A stretch of DNA of 20,500 nucleotides from the NCBI GenBank assembly GCA_905221605.1, contig CAJNDS010001469.1:479501-500000 (forward strand), given 5' to 3'. A program made the position numbers and the translations under genes. Positions 8,110 to 14,465 of the stretch are shown here, one piece after another (within the stretch, counting starts at the first letter, position 1; each line of letters starts with the position of its first letter). This DNA is from Symbiodinium natans (Eukaryota > Sar > Dinophyceae > Suessiales > Symbiodiniaceae). A model generated the notes under the pieces. That model was not told the DNA's origin, searched no databases, and saw only the letters and a program-made list of their open reading frames with translations.

Positions 8110-8690
8110 GTAAGGAAGAATCATTTGCCCCCCTGACGCCAGAATCCCCCCTGAACCGTAGACCCTCACCCCTCTAAACTCCTAACCCCCCTAAAACCTT
8201 AAACTCCCAAACCCCATTTTGCATCTGGCCTGCTGTGACTCTGCCTCCTAAACCCCGTAAGCCCCTAAACCCCCCCCCCCTTTTTGCCACTGGACTGAAG
8301 GCAAGCCAGACACCCATGCACCATCGCACCATCCCTTAGAAGCCCCCAAGTAAAGGAGCATCCCCCAAAATTTCCCAAAATAGGGGTACGCCATTTAATA
8401 CCCCGAACACAGGCGAATCCCCTTGAAGGGCCCCCCAAAAGGGTATCCGTATTTTCGGAAACCCTGGTTCATGGTACTTACCTATGATACCTGTCCTTAT
8501 ATCCCACTTATAAGACCCTTAAGCCCCTCAACCCTAAACCCTAAACCCTAAACCCTAACCCTTGTTGTGGAACACATAGCGGCGCCCCGTCTCCCTAAAC
8601 CCTAAAGCCTAAACCCTAAACCCTAATCCCTAAACCCTAAACCGGAGAGAGCCCAAGACCCTGTAAGTGTGGAAGACACCTGAATGCTTA
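8110..8690. other. C-rich degenerate telomere-like DNA
   Basis: Scattered CCCTAAA, CCCCTAAAC and CCCCAAAC units, with clean arrays at 8527-8559 and 8594-8642 (CCCTAAA orientation). No gene is supported; the open + frame beyond 8110 is a run-through of C-rich DNA. Confidence 0.7.
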
Positions 8691-8789
8691 AAGGGGTACT
8701 GAATGCGATTTATACATCTGAAACCTTGTAGGGGTGCTGAATACGATTGATACACCTGAAACGTTGTGAGGGGTACTGAGTACGATTTG
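8691..8789 (+). repeat. 38-39-bp tandem repeat, 2.5 copies
   Basis: GGGGTACTGAATGCGATTTA, GGGGTGCTGAATACGATTGA and GGGGTACTGAGTACGATTTG begin at 8693, 8731 and 8770. The remainder (TACAYCTGAAACSTTGT) is shared by the first two copies. Confidence 0.9.
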
Positions 8790-8810
8790 AGGTTAAGATT
8801 TAATCAGTGC

Positions 8811-8834
8811 TTAGGGTTTGGGGTTTAGGGTTTC
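8811..8834 (+). repeat. telomere-like TTTAGGG tract
   Basis: Three units, one TTTGGGG, immediately before the acceptor of the 8852 exon. Confidence 0.9.
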
Positions 8835-8851
8835 ACTTGAATCACGATCAG

Positions 8852-8929
8852 GTGAAGGCACACTGCCAGAGCAAGCTAGATGCTGCCAACAACCAGCTCG
8901 ATGTGGTGTGGTCTGGACTCCTGCAACAG
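8852..8929 (+). CDS. likely exon of helical protein, unknown family
   Basis: After GAATCACGATCAG the phase-0 frame reads VKAHCQSKLDAANNQLDVVW then SGLLQQ, 26 codons, ending at CAG|GAC. The amphipathic A/L/Q/D pattern suggests an alpha-helix or coiled coil. Using the GA at 8930 as donor (GA donors are known in dinoflagellates) and the AG at 9074 as acceptor gives a 145-nt intron and joins the next exon in phase 0, with CAG|G at both ends. Alternatively the +1 frame (TDAEVAEVDPPK) runs to a GTAACC donor at about 8968; that part also looks coding. Confidence 0.5.
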
Positions 8930-9074
8930 GACGGACGCTGAAGTGGCAGAAGTTGACCCACCGAAAGGTAACCTGAGTTTGACAGGCCACCGTAAATCCC
9001 ATGGTCCCACTGTAGGCGGTGCGACTCCATGTTCCCCATAGTCCGAGTTTTGTCGAGCTCACGCTGCTGACCAG

Positions 9075-9334
9075 GTGGCTCAGGTGGAATTTGTCGCCAC
9101 AGTTGCCGAGGCGATCAAAACCAGAAGTGTTCTGCGCCTCATCGACGCAACCTTATGTCTGAACACCGCGGGCACCCCGATCTCTTCTCTAATGCAACGC
9201 TTGGCTTTTCAGGCCAGCGTGCTAGAGGAAACAGGGCTTGTATGGAAGTCCCTCATGGACGCGGTCCTCCAGCGCAGAGCTGACGATGTGGAGCTGTGGG
9301 CAGGGCAAGCCAAGCTACTCTGCAGCACCTTGGG
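9075..9334 (+). CDS. likely main exon of helical protein, unknown family
   Basis: From CTGACCAG|G the frame reads VAQVEFVATVAEAIKTRSVL, then RLIDATLCLNTAGTPISSLM, QRLAFQASVLEETGLVWKSL and MDAVLQRRADDVELWAGQAK. It is the most convincing coding stretch in the window: ordered G/C-rich third positions, regular helical heptad-like spacing, and only one good frame. The frame closes at TGA 9363-9365; a GTACTA at 9335 could be the donor, otherwise the exon runs to the stop. No domain recognised. Context: it lies between an upstream helical exon and a downstream exon of similar style. Confidence 0.6.
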
Positions 9335-9433
9335 GTACTACATCGTTTCGGAGACCTTGTTGTGAATCGAGATCCTGTGATAGCACGATATTCTTGGCAA
9401 CTTGGGTTTGAGAGGACCCTCGTTTAGGAGTAT

Positions 9434-9455
9434 AGGGTTTAGGGTTTAGGGTTTG
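9434..9455 (+). repeat. telomere-like TTTAGGG tract in predicted intron
   Basis: Three units just before the TTTGCAG acceptor of the next exon. Confidence 0.92.
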
Positions 9456-9458
9456 CAG

Positions 9459-9584
9459 TTGTCGGAGAGTCCTTTTTAGCGGCCCAAGCAAGGTTAGCAG
9501 GGGAGGACGTTGAGATGGAGCTCGCCTTTGCGCAGAGCCTTCGTCAGGCTGCGGCTTGTTTGGACAGTTGGAAAGCTCCTGCAT
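9459..9584 (+). CDS. likely C-terminal exon of helical protein
   Basis: The telomere-like tract runs into TTTGCAG, an acceptor, after which the frame reads VGESFLAAQARLAGEDVEME then LAFAQSLRQAAACLDSWKAP and a TAG at 9583-9585. Alanine, glutamine, leucine and acidic residues continue the helical style of 9075-9334, so one gene is likely. The phase of this acceptor (1) does not match the 9335 donor (2); an AG at 9476 or one near 9496, or another donor, would be needed. The minus frame over the same DNA is proline-rich and less likely. Confidence 0.5.
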
Positions 9585-9597
9585 AGAGCAGAAGGGT

Positions 9598-9657
9598 GTA
9601 GGGTTTAGGGTTTAGGGTTTAGGGTTTAGGGTTTAGGGTTTAGGGTTTAGGGTTTAG
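9598..9657 (+). repeat. telomere-like TTTAGGG tract, 8 units
   Basis: Perfect array starting 12 bp after the stop of the preceding reading frame. Confidence 0.96.
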
Positions 9658-9879
9658 AACTAAAAAACGGGGTTTAGAACTGTGAATAAGAAATCAACAA
9701 TGCATACAATACATACTAGCAGCAACGAAAACCAAATTTCGTATGTACATATTCATATGCAAATACATATACTTATAAATACATGTACACGAAATGAACA
9801 TAACTATAGCTTTAGGAAAGTACCTGTAAATTATGTCTTTCATTTGCCCTGTGTCATGCTTGTCACTAAACCTGCACTG
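9658..9879. other. AT-rich stretch, no supported gene
   Basis: A 91-codon + frame from 9682 is rich in N, H, I, T and K over AT-rich DNA and runs into a family A repeat; not coding by composition. Confidence 0.6.
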
Positions 9880-10043
9880 CTTGGAGGTTCACGGGTACTT
9901 ATCACCCCAACTATAGTTCTAATGACAACCTACTTAGAGGACTGGGGCGGCTTATAAGCGCAAACCCTGAACCCTAAACCCTAAACCCTAAACCCAAAAC
10001 CCTAAACCCAAGATTTGGGTTTTAAGTACCCTGAACCTCCAAG
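9880..10043 (+). mobile_element. family A inverted-repeat element with telomere-like insert
   Basis: The left arm CTTGGAGGTTCACGGGTACT at 9880 pairs with the right arm AGTACCCTGAACCTCCAAG ending at 10043. Between them lies family A interior (CCCCAACTATAG... CTTAGAGGACT... CTTATAAG), then a CCCTAAA array (about 9965-10010). Copies without an array are about 135 bp; this one is 164 bp. Non-autonomous MITE-like element; no transposase is visible. Confidence 0.7.
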
Positions 10044-10169
10044 GAGAGATTTTAGGAGAGGCAGGGGGCTGGCCTCAAGGCAATCCTCGGGCCCCAAAGC
10101 CTGAATGCTGCATGTGGGAGTTTCTAAAAACAGGGGTTCCCTTTTCGGGTGCTGTGGATAATAGTTGGA

Positions 10170-10198
10170 ACCCTAAACCCTAAACCCCAAACCCTAAA
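10170..10198 (-). repeat. telomere-like CCCTAAA tract
   Basis: Four units, the last running into the AAAG acceptor of the next exon. Confidence 0.93.
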
Positions 10199-10199
10199 G

Positions 10200-10321
10200 G
10201 GGGATGCCCATGCAACTCTGCTCTCTAAGGAAGAGGCGAGCTCGCACAACACTTCAAAGGCTTCTACCTGTAGCTACGGGAGCCTGACCGAAGCCCCGGT
10301 TGATGAAGGCGCCATGCATGG
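10200..10321 (+). CDS. likely coding exon, unknown product
   Basis: Starting at CTAAAG|G, where the AG is formed by the edge of the telomere-like tract, the frame reads GDAHATLLSKEEASSHNTSK then ASTCSYGSLTEAPVDEGAMH. It ends near a GTTTGG donor at 10322, followed by TTTAGGG-like DNA. It is hydrophilic and serine/threonine/alanine-rich, possibly a disordered segment, with ordered third positions. No domain recognised. Confidence 0.5.
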
Positions 10322-10369
10322 GTTTGGGGTTTAGGTTTGGGTTTCGGGTTGAGGGTTAGGGTTTAGGGT
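10320..10369 (+). repeat. degenerate TTTAGGG tract
   Basis: TTTGGGG, TTTAGG, TTTGGG, TTTCGGG and TTTAGGG units follow the exon end. Confidence 0.85.
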
Positions 10370-10458
10370 AGTCATGTGCAAATCCAAGGCTTTAGGGCAA
10401 TGCTCTGTTGGGTAGTTGCCGCTCTGGCCTGAAACTTAGATTTCTTGGGCTTCTGCAG

Positions 10459-10575
10459 TGCGAAATCTTGTGTAGCCAGAGTTTTTTTTATGTCACAGAG
10501 TTGCATAGCACGGGTTCAAAACAAAGGCAAGCAACGTCTGCTCGGTTGGCCCTTAATCATGTCAATCACGATGCA
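10459..10575 (+). CDS. possible coding exon, unknown product
   Basis: TTTCTTGGGCTTCTGCAG is a strong acceptor. The phase-0 frame then reads CEILCSQSFFYVTELHSTGS then KQRQATSARLALNHVNHDA and stops at TAG 10573-10575. The same frame continues beyond the stop as GPSSVLGIGCKKAFVAAALF then ILARTICSISLAWQLTFAQ to about 10690, resembling a membrane helix. Either two pieces of one broken gene or an exon border near the TAG|G. The alternative + frame is longer but reads less well. Confidence 0.4.
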
Positions 10576-10696
10576 TAGGGCCCCTCGTCTGTACTTGGTA
10601 TCGGTTGCAAGAAAGCTTTTGTTGCCGCCGCGCTGTTCATTCTGGCACGAACGATATGTTCAATCAGCCTGGCTTGGCAGCTGACGTTTGCCCAGA

Positions 10697-10710
10697 ACCC
10701 TAAACCCTAA
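10697..10710 (-). repeat. telomere-like CCCTAAA, two units
   Basis: Short tract between exon candidates. Confidence 0.8.
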
Positions 10711-10757
10711 ACTTATCCTTTCGGGACCTGGCTTTTGTTCCGCTGATTCATGATCAG

Positions 10758-10952
10758 GGCAGGGAGCAGGGCCTTTTCCATTATGCTACTGCATGTTGCC
10801 GTCTTGAAAATGTTGATCAACAACAAGCCTGTCGTGCCAAGTCGCGGACTTCAGAAGCTCACCAGGTGATGAAGTCAGACCAACGACGGCGCCTCGCCTG
10901 TCTCGTCCTAGCTGGAGGGCCACGAAGGCGCCATCATAATGGGTTTTGCAGG
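10758..10952 (+). CDS. likely coding exon, basic C-terminal part
   Basis: After TTCATGATCAG|G the phase-0 frame reads GREQGLFHYATACCRLENVD, then QQQACRAKSRTSEAHQVMKS and DQRRRLACLVLAGGPRRRHH, 65 codons to a GTTATA at 10953. The frame is open from about 10710. It is rich in R, Q and A with alternating charged residues; other frames have stops. The acceptor resembles that of 8852 (CACGATCAG|G). No family recognised. Confidence 0.55.
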
Positions 10953-10959
10953 GTTATAT

Positions 10960-11187
10960 GAAGTAGGGTATACATATATATATATATATATATTATATCT
11001 TGAACCCCAAAAGGACACCCGGTATATACACTCGCCAATATAGAAAGGGAATTCTGCGTGCTTGTAGTGTCGAAATGAGCTCTCCGAGTCTAGGCACATC
11101 TCGGCTTTACCCTACATCACTAAACCCTAAACCCTGAATCTTGGCCCAACTCCCGGATTCGAAGCCCACTTTCTTGCAGCTGCAATG
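10960..11187. other. TA tract and ambiguous open segment
   Basis: A TA microsatellite lies at 10972-10995. At about 11043-11110 two + frames (KGILRACSVEMSSPSLGTSR and IEREFCVLVVSK) and a minus frame are open, so no exon is called. CCCTAAA units lie at 11120-11135. Confidence 0.45.
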
Positions 11188-11280
11188 CCCCAAGGATCCA
11201 TGTGGGCCTTAAAGGGGGTTCCTTTTTTTTGGTAGCTTGGGGGCTAAGCATATACTATGTAGGTGCATGGATCCTTAGGG
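11188..11280. mobile_element. family B inverted-repeat element, copy 1
   Basis: A 93-bp unit begins CCCCAAGGATCCATG and ends CATGGATCCTTAGGG, near-perfect 15-bp inverted ends. The interior holds GGGCCTT and GGTTCC, then a T run with GGTAG. MITE-like; no coding capacity. Confidence 0.75.
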
Positions 11281-11647
11281 ATAGGGTTCAGGCTTTACGT
11301 TGACAACTTGCGCGTGGGGTCTACAGTCGCTGGTCTAGGCTGGTAGCTGCCTTGAGCTGTTAAGGGCAGCGAAGTGGCAGCTACAGTCCTGATGGGCATC
11401 GGATTCCACTAGCCGGGTTTAGGGTTTAGGTTTCAAGGTTTAGGGTGCTCATTTAGCCCACAAGCCCTTCGAAGAGAGAGAGAGAGAGAGACAAACAAAA
11501 GAAACAAGGAAGCATATGACAGAGAAGGGTTTTGAGGGACGAGTGGGGCCAGAAACGCTGGGGAGGCTGTGTTGGTCAGGGTGACCGATAGGTGCGTTTG
11601 CAGGGTTCAGAGGACATGTGGCCGCTCCTCTAACATGACCCCTCTTG
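11281..11647. other. stretch with tract, GA repeat and one exon hint
   Basis: A TTTAGGG tract lies at 11416-11445 and a GA dinucleotide run at about 11473-11491. The frame HMTEKGFEGRVGPETLGRLC (about 11515-11575) ends near a GTCAGG donor and may be an exon. GTAGCTGCC/GGCAGCTAC near 11345-11385 is a 9-bp inverted repeat. Nothing firmer. Confidence 0.4.
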
Positions 11648-11741
11648 CCCCAAGGATCCGCATACTTGGGCCCTAAAAGCTACTATATAGAAATCCTTGA
11701 AGGCCCAAGCATATGCCATACAGGAGCATGGATCCTTAGGG
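11648..11741. mobile_element. family B inverted-repeat element, copy 2
   Basis: A 94-bp unit begins CCCCAAGGATCC and ends CATGGATCCTTAGGG, with a second inner inverted pair CTTGGGCC/GGCCCAAG. It lies 367 bp after copy 1 in the same orientation. A 60-codon + frame crossing it is not credible as a gene. Confidence 0.75.
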
Positions 11742-12062
11742 TTGGGGTTACTGTTATAAGCAGGCCCCTAGTTTTGAGAGTTGCCCATGTTGGAGGAAAA
11801 GATTGGAAAATGAAAGACAGGGTTTAGTGTTTAGGATTCGGGGTCGGGCGACACCCCCCTGGCAGAACAAAAAGGAACATACTTCGGGTGGCCTTCTGTG
11901 ACTACAAAATCACTTCAGAAGCCCTCCCACAAAAACACACATCTTCTTCCTTAGAAGGGCAGTAGGGGGTCATTAATATTCATGTGTTGGGCAGATGGTA
12001 GTTGGGGAGGGTGCGCCCCCACCCCGGGCAAAAGATTGGGGGGGGAAAGTGAATAGACCAAT
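11742..12062. other. 321 bp with no supported gene
   Basis: No clear frame or repeat family; ends in short G runs. Confidence 0.5.
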
Positions 12063-12198
12063 GAAGTAGCAGCCCACCCCCCCCCCCCCCCCTCTCCCCC
12101 AACTTTGGCTAACCCGCCGTGGATGAGCCCGGGGGGGGGGGGGGTAGAAGTAGCAAGCCACCCCCCCCCCCCCCCTTCCCCCCCAACTTGGCTAACCC
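12063..12198 (+). repeat. 85-bp duplication with C and G runs
   Basis: GAAGTAGCAGCCCAC + C run + CCCAACTTTGGCTAACCC at 12063-12115 recurs as GAAGTAGCAAGCCAC + C run + CCCAACTTGGCTAACCC at 12148-12198. A G run of 14 separates the copies, so C-G-C runs can fold back on each other. Confidence 0.85.
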
Positions 12199-12301
12199 TA
12201 CATCAGGGAAGGTTTATCGGACAGAGCGGCGCTCATTGGAGAGAAGAGAAGAGGAGGAGAGCGAGAGAGAGAGAAGGGGGGGGTGGTCTGCTACGCTTGC
12301 A

Positions 12302-12516
12302 GGTGGACATCCGCTCCAAAGACAAGCTCCGGGCAGTCCGGAAATGGACGGCTTCTTGTTTCAGGTGCCTTGGAATCCTCTCCCCGTTATTTACGTATGG
12401 ACTGCCGGCTCTACAGGTACCCACAAAAGGAAATTCAGGGATCTACCCGAGAAGCTTTTTGGCGGAATCATTTTTCTCATTTCGCCTTCGATTTTGTCCT
12501 TGAACCACCCCCCAAG
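12302..12516 (+). CDS. possible exon(s), frame unresolved
   Basis: All three + frames are open here. Frame 1 after CGCTTGCAG reads VDIRSKDKLRAVRKWTAS, the best early reading. After the strong acceptor CTTCTTGTTTCAG (12352-12364) another frame reads ALESSPRYLRMDCRLYRYPQ then KEIQGSTREAFWRNHFSHFA and FDFVLEPPPKC to a GTGTCC. The third frame (MDGFLFQVPWNPLPVIYVWT) is also open. One or two exons seem likely, ending before a CCCTAAA tract (12521-12556), but which frame is used cannot be told. Confidence 0.35.
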
Positions 12517-12520
12517 TGTC

Positions 12521-12556
12521 CTAAACCCTAAACCCTAAACCCTAAACCCTAAACCC
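12521..12556 (-). repeat. telomere-like CCCTAAA tract, 5 units
   Basis: Perfect units ending in a CCCCAAT. Confidence 0.95.
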
Positions 12557-12727
12557 CAATCTGCGAGGACATGCTTCTACGGTTGGAACTATGGGCCTTA
12601 GTACGGTCCCTTACCCTTGTTTCTAGGGATCCGGAGTACGGGCCCATATCCTGTGTCGTGTATAGAGGGGATAACAAGGAACCCAAAATGAAGGGCCAAT
12701 ACTTGGAACCCTAGAAATGGTATCCAG

Positions 12728-12775
12728 GAGTCGGATTCGGCGGAAGTGCCTCCCGAGGCCAGCTACCCTTTCTTG
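12728..12775 (+). CDS. likely short coding exon
   Basis: After GGTATCCAG|G the frame reads ESDSAEVPPEASYPFL, 16 codons in phase 0 to GTGATT at 12776. The same frame stays open for 45 more codons (VIGVCVLGYTRDSRSLSIGV) into the family B copy at 12841, so the exon may be longer. Acidic start, proline-rich middle. No family recognised. Confidence 0.4.
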
Positions 12776-12840
12776 GTGATTGGGGTTTGTGTCTTAGGGT
12801 ACACCAGGGATTCGCGCAGTCTGTCAATAGGTGTTTTGCC

Positions 12841-13029
12841 CCCAGGCTCCGTGTACCTATACACTATATACTTGGGCCTTCAAGGGTTCCTTTTTGGTAG
12901 CCCTAAACCCTAAACCCTAAACCCTAAACCCTAAACCCTAAACCCTAAACCCTAAACCCTAACCCCAAACCCTAAACCCCAAACCCTAAACCCTAAATGT
13001 AGTATATCGGTACATGGATCCTTATAGGG
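12841..13029. mobile_element. family B element, copy 3, split by telomere-like array
   Basis: The left part (CCCAGGCTCCGTGTACC ... ACTTGGGCCTTCAAGGG ... GGTAG) matches copy 1 up to GGTAG. Then comes a 97-bp CCCTAAA array (12901-12997), and then the family's right end (TGTAGTATATCGG, CATGGATCCTTATAGGG). Without the array the element is 92 bp, near the 93-94 bp of the intact copies. Confidence 0.75.
12901..12997 (-). repeat. telomere-like CCCTAAA array, 14 units
   Basis: One CCCTAAC and two CCCCAAA variants near the right end; lies inside a family B element. Confidence 0.97.
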
Positions 13030-13031
13030 TG

Positions 13032-13106
13032 CACCTTGCCGGCCCGAACCTGAAACGTCGCGAACATGAAGCGAGCCATGCCAGATTGAAACAACTTACA
13101 GGCTCT
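13032..13106 (+). CDS. possible coding exon, charged
   Basis: The frame reads LAGPNLKRREHEASHARLKQ then LTGS and stops at TAG 13107-13109, immediately before a TTTAGGG array. Highly charged, helix-like K/R/E/H pattern. The left border would fall in or next to the family B right end. No family recognised. Confidence 0.4.
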
Positions 13107-13116
13107 TAGTAGGATG

Positions 13117-13208
13117 TTTTAGGGTTTAGGGTTTAGGAGTAGGGTTTAGGGTTTAGGGTTTAGGGTTTAGGGTTTAGGGTTTAGGGTTTAGGGTTTAGGG
13201 TTTAGGGT
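13117..13208 (+). repeat. telomere-like TTTAGGG array, about 13 units
   Basis: Perfect except for one AGGAGTAGGG interruption. Confidence 0.97.
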
Positions 13209-13216
13209 CTGGGGAG

Positions 13217-13269
13217 GGAACGAGGTACCCTACACAAAGGAAGCTCTGTTTCAATCGAGCAAGACCTAA
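13217..13269 (+). CDS. possible short exon with stop
   Basis: After TGGGGAG|G the frame reads NEVPYTKEALFQSSKT and stops at TAA 13267-13269. A second frame (GEGTRYPTQRKLCFNRARP) is open too. Short, so weak. Confidence 0.25.
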
Positions 13270-13295
13270 TAGGGTTTAGGGTCTAGTGTTTCTAG

Positions 13296-13366
13296 CACGT
13301 TTGCATGATGCTGTAGCAATCCTGTTCCCTGCAACACGACTGCAACCTGTAACGGTCTTTAGTGCC
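13296..13366 (+). CDS. possible coding exon, unknown product
   Basis: After TGTTTCTAG the frame reads RLHDAVAILFPATRLQPVTV then FSA. The stop TAA is supplied by the first CCCTAAA-like unit of the next tract. A GTCTTT inside could be a donor. Protein-like hydrophobic/charged alternation. Confidence 0.35.
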
Positions 13367-13430
13367 TAAACCCTAAACCCTAAACCCTAAACACTAAACC
13401 CTAAACCCTAAACCCTAAACCCTAAACCCT
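13367..13430 (-). repeat. telomere-like CCCTAAA array, 9 units
   Basis: One CACTAAA variant; exon candidates abut both ends. Confidence 0.96.
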
Positions 13431-13529
13431 TCAGAGGCCGCGCAGTCCTGGGAATCCAGCACCACGCATCCGCACTCTCCGCCGGAGTCGGCATCACCCG
13501 ACCTTTCACCTCAGCCGACGCTTGATCGC
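13431..13529 (+). CDS. likely exon, serine/proline-rich
   Basis: The frame starts straight out of the CCCTAAA array and reads SEAAQSWESSTTHPHSPPES then ASPDLSPQPTLDR. The stop TAA comes from the next CCCTAAA unit (13530). The S/T/P-rich composition suggests a disordered linker. The minus reading of the same bases (track of G/L/F/R) is largely translated repeat. Borders uncertain. Confidence 0.45.
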
Positions 13530-13575
13530 TAAACCCTAAACCCTCCCTAAACCCTAAATCCCCAAACCCTAAACC
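13530..13575 (-). repeat. telomere-like CCCTAAA tract
   Basis: About six units, some imperfect. Confidence 0.93.
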
Positions 13576-13594
13576 ACTTTCTAGTGTGGGCCCA

Positions 13595-13728
13595 CTTGGA
13601 GGTTCATGGGTACTCACTTATAACCCTAATTTTCACTCTAAACTATGAGCCCCCTAAGTCCCCTAAGTAGGTTATAAATGTTATAAGTAGACTTATAACA
13701 GTGGTTATAAGTACCCATGAACCTACCC
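13595..13728. mobile_element. family A inverted-repeat element, intact copy
   Basis: The left arm CTTGGAGGTTCATGGGTACT and the right arm AGTACCCATGAACCTACCCA match over about 15 bp of inverted ends. The interior has ACTTATAAC/GTTATAAGT pairs, so much of the 134-bp unit can fold into a hairpin. No coding capacity; MITE-like. Confidence 0.75.
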
Positions 13729-13764
13729 AGAAATGAAGAGGTGGCAGTTTGTGCCCTGGTGTAG

Positions 13765-13836
13765 GGTTCCACCTGCCCTGCGTGGCTGTCAGACCTCGTG
13801 GCTATCGCACAGTGCCATGCCGTCAAGGTTGTTAGA
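13765..13836 (+). CDS. four-exon gene model, exon a
   Basis: After CCTGGTGTAG|G the frame reads GSTCPAWLSDLVAIAQCHAV then KVVR, exactly 24 codons, to AGA|GTAGGG. Phase 0 at both ends. The intron (13837-13901, 65 nt) is GTAG, an 18-base G run, CCCTAAA units and CGGTAG. Helical, hydrophobic composition. The minus frame here (MTAWHCAIATRSDSHAGQVE) is open, but splice signals favour +. No family recognised. Confidence 0.5.
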
Positions 13837-13901
13837 GTAGGGGGGGGGGGGGGGGGGAACCCTAAACCCTAAACCCTAAACCCTAAACCCTAAACCGGTA
13901 G

Positions 13902-13962
13902 GGTTCTTTCCTGGATGGACCTGCTTTAAATCGGCTTGCTGTGCTAGGAAGAGGAGGCCAAA
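13902..13962 (+). CDS. four-exon gene model, exon b
   Basis: From CGGTAG|G the frame reads GSFLDGPALNRLAVLGRGGQ and ends at A|GTGAGG, a canonical donor, in phase 1. Exons a and b both begin GGTTC. The 44-nt intron (13963-14006) holds two CCCTAAA-like units, then TAGGGTTT, and ends CCTATAG. Confidence 0.5.
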
Positions 13963-14006
13963 GTGAGGGCTTATAAACCCTAAACCCTAGGGTTTAAGAC
14001 CTATAG

Positions 14007-14105
14007 AGACCTTAACGCGAAGCCTTCAGGTCCTGGCGAAGGTCACAGGAACTCTTCTCGGACGGCCTCCGAACGCGGCCGCCTGCGCCGTACCCTGGAC
14101 AGAGG
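14007..14105 (+). CDS. four-exon gene model, exon c
   Basis: Two bases complete the phase-1 codon; the frame then reads TLTRSLQVLAKVTGTLLGRP then PNAAACAVPWTE. It ends G|GTTTAG, so the donor is the first TTTAGGG unit itself, again in phase 1. The intron 14106-14163 (58 nt) begins with three TTTAGGG units and ends GGGTGACAG. An alternative acceptor at 14133 would make a 28-nt intron in the same phase. Strongly protein-like (A, L, V, T, R). Confidence 0.5.
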
Positions 14106-14127
14106 GTTTAGGGTTTAGGGTTTAGGG
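14106..14127 (+). repeat. TTTAGGG tract supplying a predicted donor
   Basis: Three units; the GT of the first G-TTTAGGG is the predicted donor of exon c. Confidence 0.9.
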
Positions 14128-14163
14128 GTGTAGTTTATGAGTTGTTGGCTGAAGGGGTGACAG

Positions 14164-14259
14164 TGAACGCATTTTCGGAAACTTCGGGTGTGTCTACCTT
14201 CACGCAGCCAGCGCCACAATCAGAGCTGAAGGGCTCTCGAATGCCGGAGGCTAACAGAG
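14164..14259 (+). CDS. four-exon gene model, exon d; antisense frame overlaps
   Basis: In phase with exon c, the frame reads NAFSETSGVSTFTQPAPQSE then LKGSRMPEANR, ending at G|GTGGGC (phase 1). Past it the same frame meets TAG (14271) and then continues as AQLLQELSADTRSMFGITEL, also coding-like. The minus strand has a complete 62-codon ATG-to-stop frame (14135-14323, MPNIDLVSALSSCNNCAYAC...) of equal quality. Strand is therefore not certain. Confidence 0.4.
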
Positions 14260-14465
14260 GTGGGCAAGCATAGGCACAATTGTTGCAAGAGCTCAGCGCT
14301 GATACCAGGTCAATGTTTGGCATAACAGAACTTGTTTTTTTTTGTTGGAGGGGGGGGGGGGCGGGGTGGGTGAGGGGTTAGGCTCCCTAAATTAACCCCT
14401 TCAAACCAAAAAAGGGCCCCTTTTTATTCCTAGGTTACTCTTGGGCCTAGAGCCCCTGAACGACG

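Noticed and set aside
9315-9584. Minus-strand frame of 89 codons opposite the 9459 exon
   Set aside because: Includes translated CCCTAAA repeat (LNPKPY) and is proline-rich; the + reading has an acceptor and better composition.
11645-11827. 60-codon + frame
   Set aside because: Most of it is the family B element copy 2.
11973-12282. Frames rich in G, P or R around the C/G runs
   Set aside because: Driven by homopolymers; all frames are open.
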